A stretch of 64,000 nt of DNA, taken from positions 310,001 through 374,000 of the forward strand of contig CAVSND010000031.1 in assembly GCA_963729215.1 (NCBI GenBank), given 5' to 3'. Made by a program: the position numbers and the translations under genes. A model generated the notes under the pieces. The model saw only the letters and a program-made list of their open reading frames with translations, was not told the DNA's origin and ran no database searches. This document shows positions 61,662 to 64,000 of the stretch, one piece after another (the first letter of the stretch is position 1; every line of letters starts with the position of its first letter). This DNA is from CAVQJU01 sp963729215 (GTDB taxonomy: Bacteria; Acidobacteriota; Vicinamibacteria; Vicinamibacterales; CAVVIG01).

Positions 61662-64000
61662 TTCAGAAGCATATACCCGCGGAAGACCGGCCCCACGCTG
61701 TTTGTGAACTGTCCAGTCAGCGGCGTACCCACAACAGGATAGACGTCGCGGGGATTGCGATGGTTTGTGAGGTTGAAGACCTGCATGCCGAGATCGACGT
61801 CCCGTTTCCGCACCGTCACCGTTTTAAAAATGACCATGTCTGCCGAGACGAACGCAGGAAACCGTAATGAGTTCGGCGCGCCCTCGTACAGGTAGCGGTT
61901 GTTCAACGTCGAATAGAGGAACCCGGAATGCCACTCGACCGCCGGCGACAGGACCACGCGCTGAGGCAGGTTGAACGTGCCCCAGGTCACGACACGGTTC
62001 GGCGCGTCCGTCGTCAACCGTGCCACACCTCCCGGCTGAACCAGCGGTGAATCCATCCCCTTGAAGACGGCGGTGAAGTCGTTCAGTTCGCCGGTGGTTT
62101 CCGATCGGACATAGCTCACGAACAGCTGCTGGTCCTTCGGCCAGGTGCGTCGCGCCGATATCTGCAGTTCGTTGTAGCTGCCGAGCCCGCCGCTCTCGAC
62201 CAGCAGAAGGCCGCTCGAGGACGGCACGCGGAACGTCGCGAGGTCGGACGATTCGCGGTGCGTGAAGCTGACTTGCGCGTCCAGATTCCGCGCGATCTGA
62301 CGCTCGAGGCCAAGCACCGTGGCGACGGCTTTCGGGAGCCGCAGCGCGCCCACGGCCGGCCGCAGCAACGTCGACCGAACGACCTGGCCGCTGATCGGCT
62401 CGAACCAGCGATCCATGCGCGTGGGATAGCGTTCGAATGCCGGCACTGCCAGAGGCAGGTTGCCGATGAAACGGCCGACGCTGGCCTTGATGACCGTTCT
62501 GCCGGCCGCATCGAGGCTGTACCGGAGGCCTGCACGGGCCGATGGCGCGCCGTCCGCGATCTGGCTGTGATCGAAGCGCGCCCCGGCGTCCAGTTGGACC
62601 TTGTCCGTCACGTGCCACACGTCGCGCACCGCGACGCCGGTCAGCCAGTCGCGGGCGCTCAGCTCCCCTGGCGGTCCGAAGTCCACGCTGCGCATGACCC
62701 GGCCGAACGTGTCGACCACGTCCACAGGCGATTCGGCGATCCGCCCCGTCAGCTGGCGGGCCGCCACTTCTCCCTTGACGATGAAATCGTGGGTCCGGCC
62801 GGCCAGCAAGGCTGTTCGTTCCCACGACACCGCCGTCGAGTACCTGTCTGCTCGTCCGGCTCAACGTCGAGAACCAGTTGCCGAACCAACCGGCTGGCGC
62901 CGCATAGGAGACGCCGTGGCCCATCGGCGTCAGCGTGGCCTCGTGCGACAGCGCACCGAATTGAAACGTGAAAACGCTCGTCTGCCCGGGAGCGTACCGC
63001 TGCGTCACCCCGAGGAACACGTCGCGGCCCCCGACGTTGGGCGATGCATCGACCGAGCGCCTCGGGCTGAGGCCGTACGACTGCGTGCTCGCCGGGGACA
63101 CGAAACCTTCAATCGTCAGCGCCGAGCGGGACGACAGCTGTGCGTCCACCCGGCCGAACATGATGGCGTTCTGTTCGACGATATTCGGGCCGCTGCCCTG
63201 GGTCACTTCCGGCACGGCGATCCGCTCGTAGTCGTACTCCACCGCGGCGACATAGCGAAGCGCGTGATCCGCGCTCGATCCCGAAATGTAGGCTCGCGGA
63301 AAGATTCCCTCGAGGCGGCCGAACCCCGGACTCGAAAAACGCGGCCTTGGAATGAAGCTCTGGACACCAAACGCGAGCCGATCCGCGCCGGGCTTGCTGT
63401 CCATCTTCATCAGTCCGCCGAGCAGGTTGCCGTAACTGACCGCGGCCGGATCGCGCAGCACATCCACCCCGCGCACGACTTCGATCGGCAGGTTGATCGA
63501 CGAGGCGCCGGTGGCCGGATCGCCGATGTTGAAACCGTCCAGAACAAGCGGCGTCTCATGTGCGCGCGCGCCGCCCAGTTGCATCAGGCCATCAGGCCCT
63601 CGAATGACCGACGGCAGCAGCGGCAGCGACTCGCGCGCCTGCATGTGGGCCGATGGCAGTCGTGTGACGGTGTTGGCGCTCAGTTCGGCACCGAGCAGCG
63701 GCGCCGAGGGCGATGCCGTGCCTTCCGCCGTCGCGACGACGGTGGTGGATTCCGCCGCCCGCGCGATGAGCAGCATGATGCGCGCCGCGTTCTCGCGCGA
63801 CACCTGTGTCTTTTCGAATCCGTCGAGCGAGACAGCGACCGCGTCGCCTGGGACCTGGGCGTCGATGACGAAGGTCCCGTCGGATTCCGTCGTTAATGTT
63901 TCGACCGTTGTGAGACCATCGAGTACGTGAATCGTGGCGCCGGGCAGGGGGAGGCCCGTCTGGTCCACCACGACGCCCCGGATGCTCTGGGCGAGGCCAG
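61655..64000 (-). CDS. TonB-dependent receptor with regulatory-like N-terminal domain, frameshifted and 5'-truncated
   Basis: About 780 residues are visible and the N-terminus lies beyond the right edge. The first 90 visible residues (GVVVDQTGLPLPGATIHVLDG) are a carboxypeptidase-regulatory-like domain. A plug domain follows with LPLLPSVIRGPDGLMQLGG and VVRGVDVLRDPAAVSYGNLLGG. The barrel then runs to the C-terminal FRGYMLLKW. One extra base near 62853 breaks the frame after WFSTLSRT; the rest continues as ADRYSTAVSWERTALLAG. It imports a large substrate, perhaps glycan or siderophore, with TonB energy. The upstream partner genes are outside the window. Confidence 0.87.

Overview
The window is GC-rich chromosomal DNA from a Gram-negative bacterium, most likely an Acidobacteriota member, perhaps of the Vicinamibacteria type. 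This rests on two large VWFA-related proteins of the acidobacterial type, a TonB-dependent receptor with a carboxypeptidase-regulatory-like N-terminus, outer-membrane and periplasmic proteins (beta-barrel, SppA, PpiD, DegP-like protease), and many small secreted proteins of unknown function. I see no phage, insertion sequence, CRISPR array or rRNA. One tRNA gene, tRNA-Leu(CAG), is present.

Layout. 1-4.0 kb: a minus-strand operon with two ATPase/ABC-2 permease pairs and a membrane-anchored protein cut by the edge. 4.0-6.1 kb: an HD hydrolase and a divergent APC permease. 6.1-10.0 kb: a coupled minus-strand operon mtnA-tsaD-yjbQ-VWFA-NUDIX. 10.2-14.4 kb: a nucleoside salvage operon (pyrimidine phosphorylase, NupC transporter, purine nucleoside phosphorylase, and a cytidine deaminase fused to a monooxygenase-like domain). 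14.4-18.9 kb: a coupled HEAT-repeat/HD-GYP pair, an MGMT-type protein and a secreted protein. 19.0-27.3 kb: the rod-shape cluster mreB-mreC-mreD-mrdA-rodA-rng with a diguanylate cyclase upstream. 27.4-31.6 kb: PpiD, SppA and tRNA-Leu. 31.6-37.7 kb: a lectin-like secreted protein, a radical SAM enzyme, a PCYCGC protein, a receiver protein and a polar amino-acid ABC transporter. 37.8-44.2 kb: an SGNH hydrolase with an inserted domain, a GAF/HD-GYP protein, a subtilase with WGD repeats and a beta-barrel. 44.3-48.0 kb: a coupled DUF421, PLP-dehydratase and glucan phosphorylase set. 48.0-54.9 kb: VOC, zinc-ribbon, secreted, PrcB-like, VWFA, M24 peptidase and DegP-like genes. 55.0-60.9 kb: a MidA-type methyltransferase, a CYTH protein, a MurU/AmgK-like pair, a TIM-barrel isomerase and asnS. 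60.9-64 kb: a secreted protein and the TonB-dependent receptor, which continues beyond the right edge.

Two features stand out at the sequence level. First, at least a dozen genes, including mreB, need a single-base correction to read through. Fifteen of the seventeen apparent frameshifts are one-base insertions, which points to uncorrected sequencing error rather than gene decay. Second, intergenic gaps often hold inverted repeats built from short repeated words. Several have arms that contain the stop codons of both converging genes, and two share a conserved stem and loop.

The most unusual biology is the translationally coupled HEAT/HD-GYP pair, which appears to share one uncharacterised N-terminal domain, and the three-part cytidine deaminase fusion. 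Starts that sit directly behind -10-like hexamers without a Shine-Dalgarno sequence suggest leaderless mRNAs in part of this genome.
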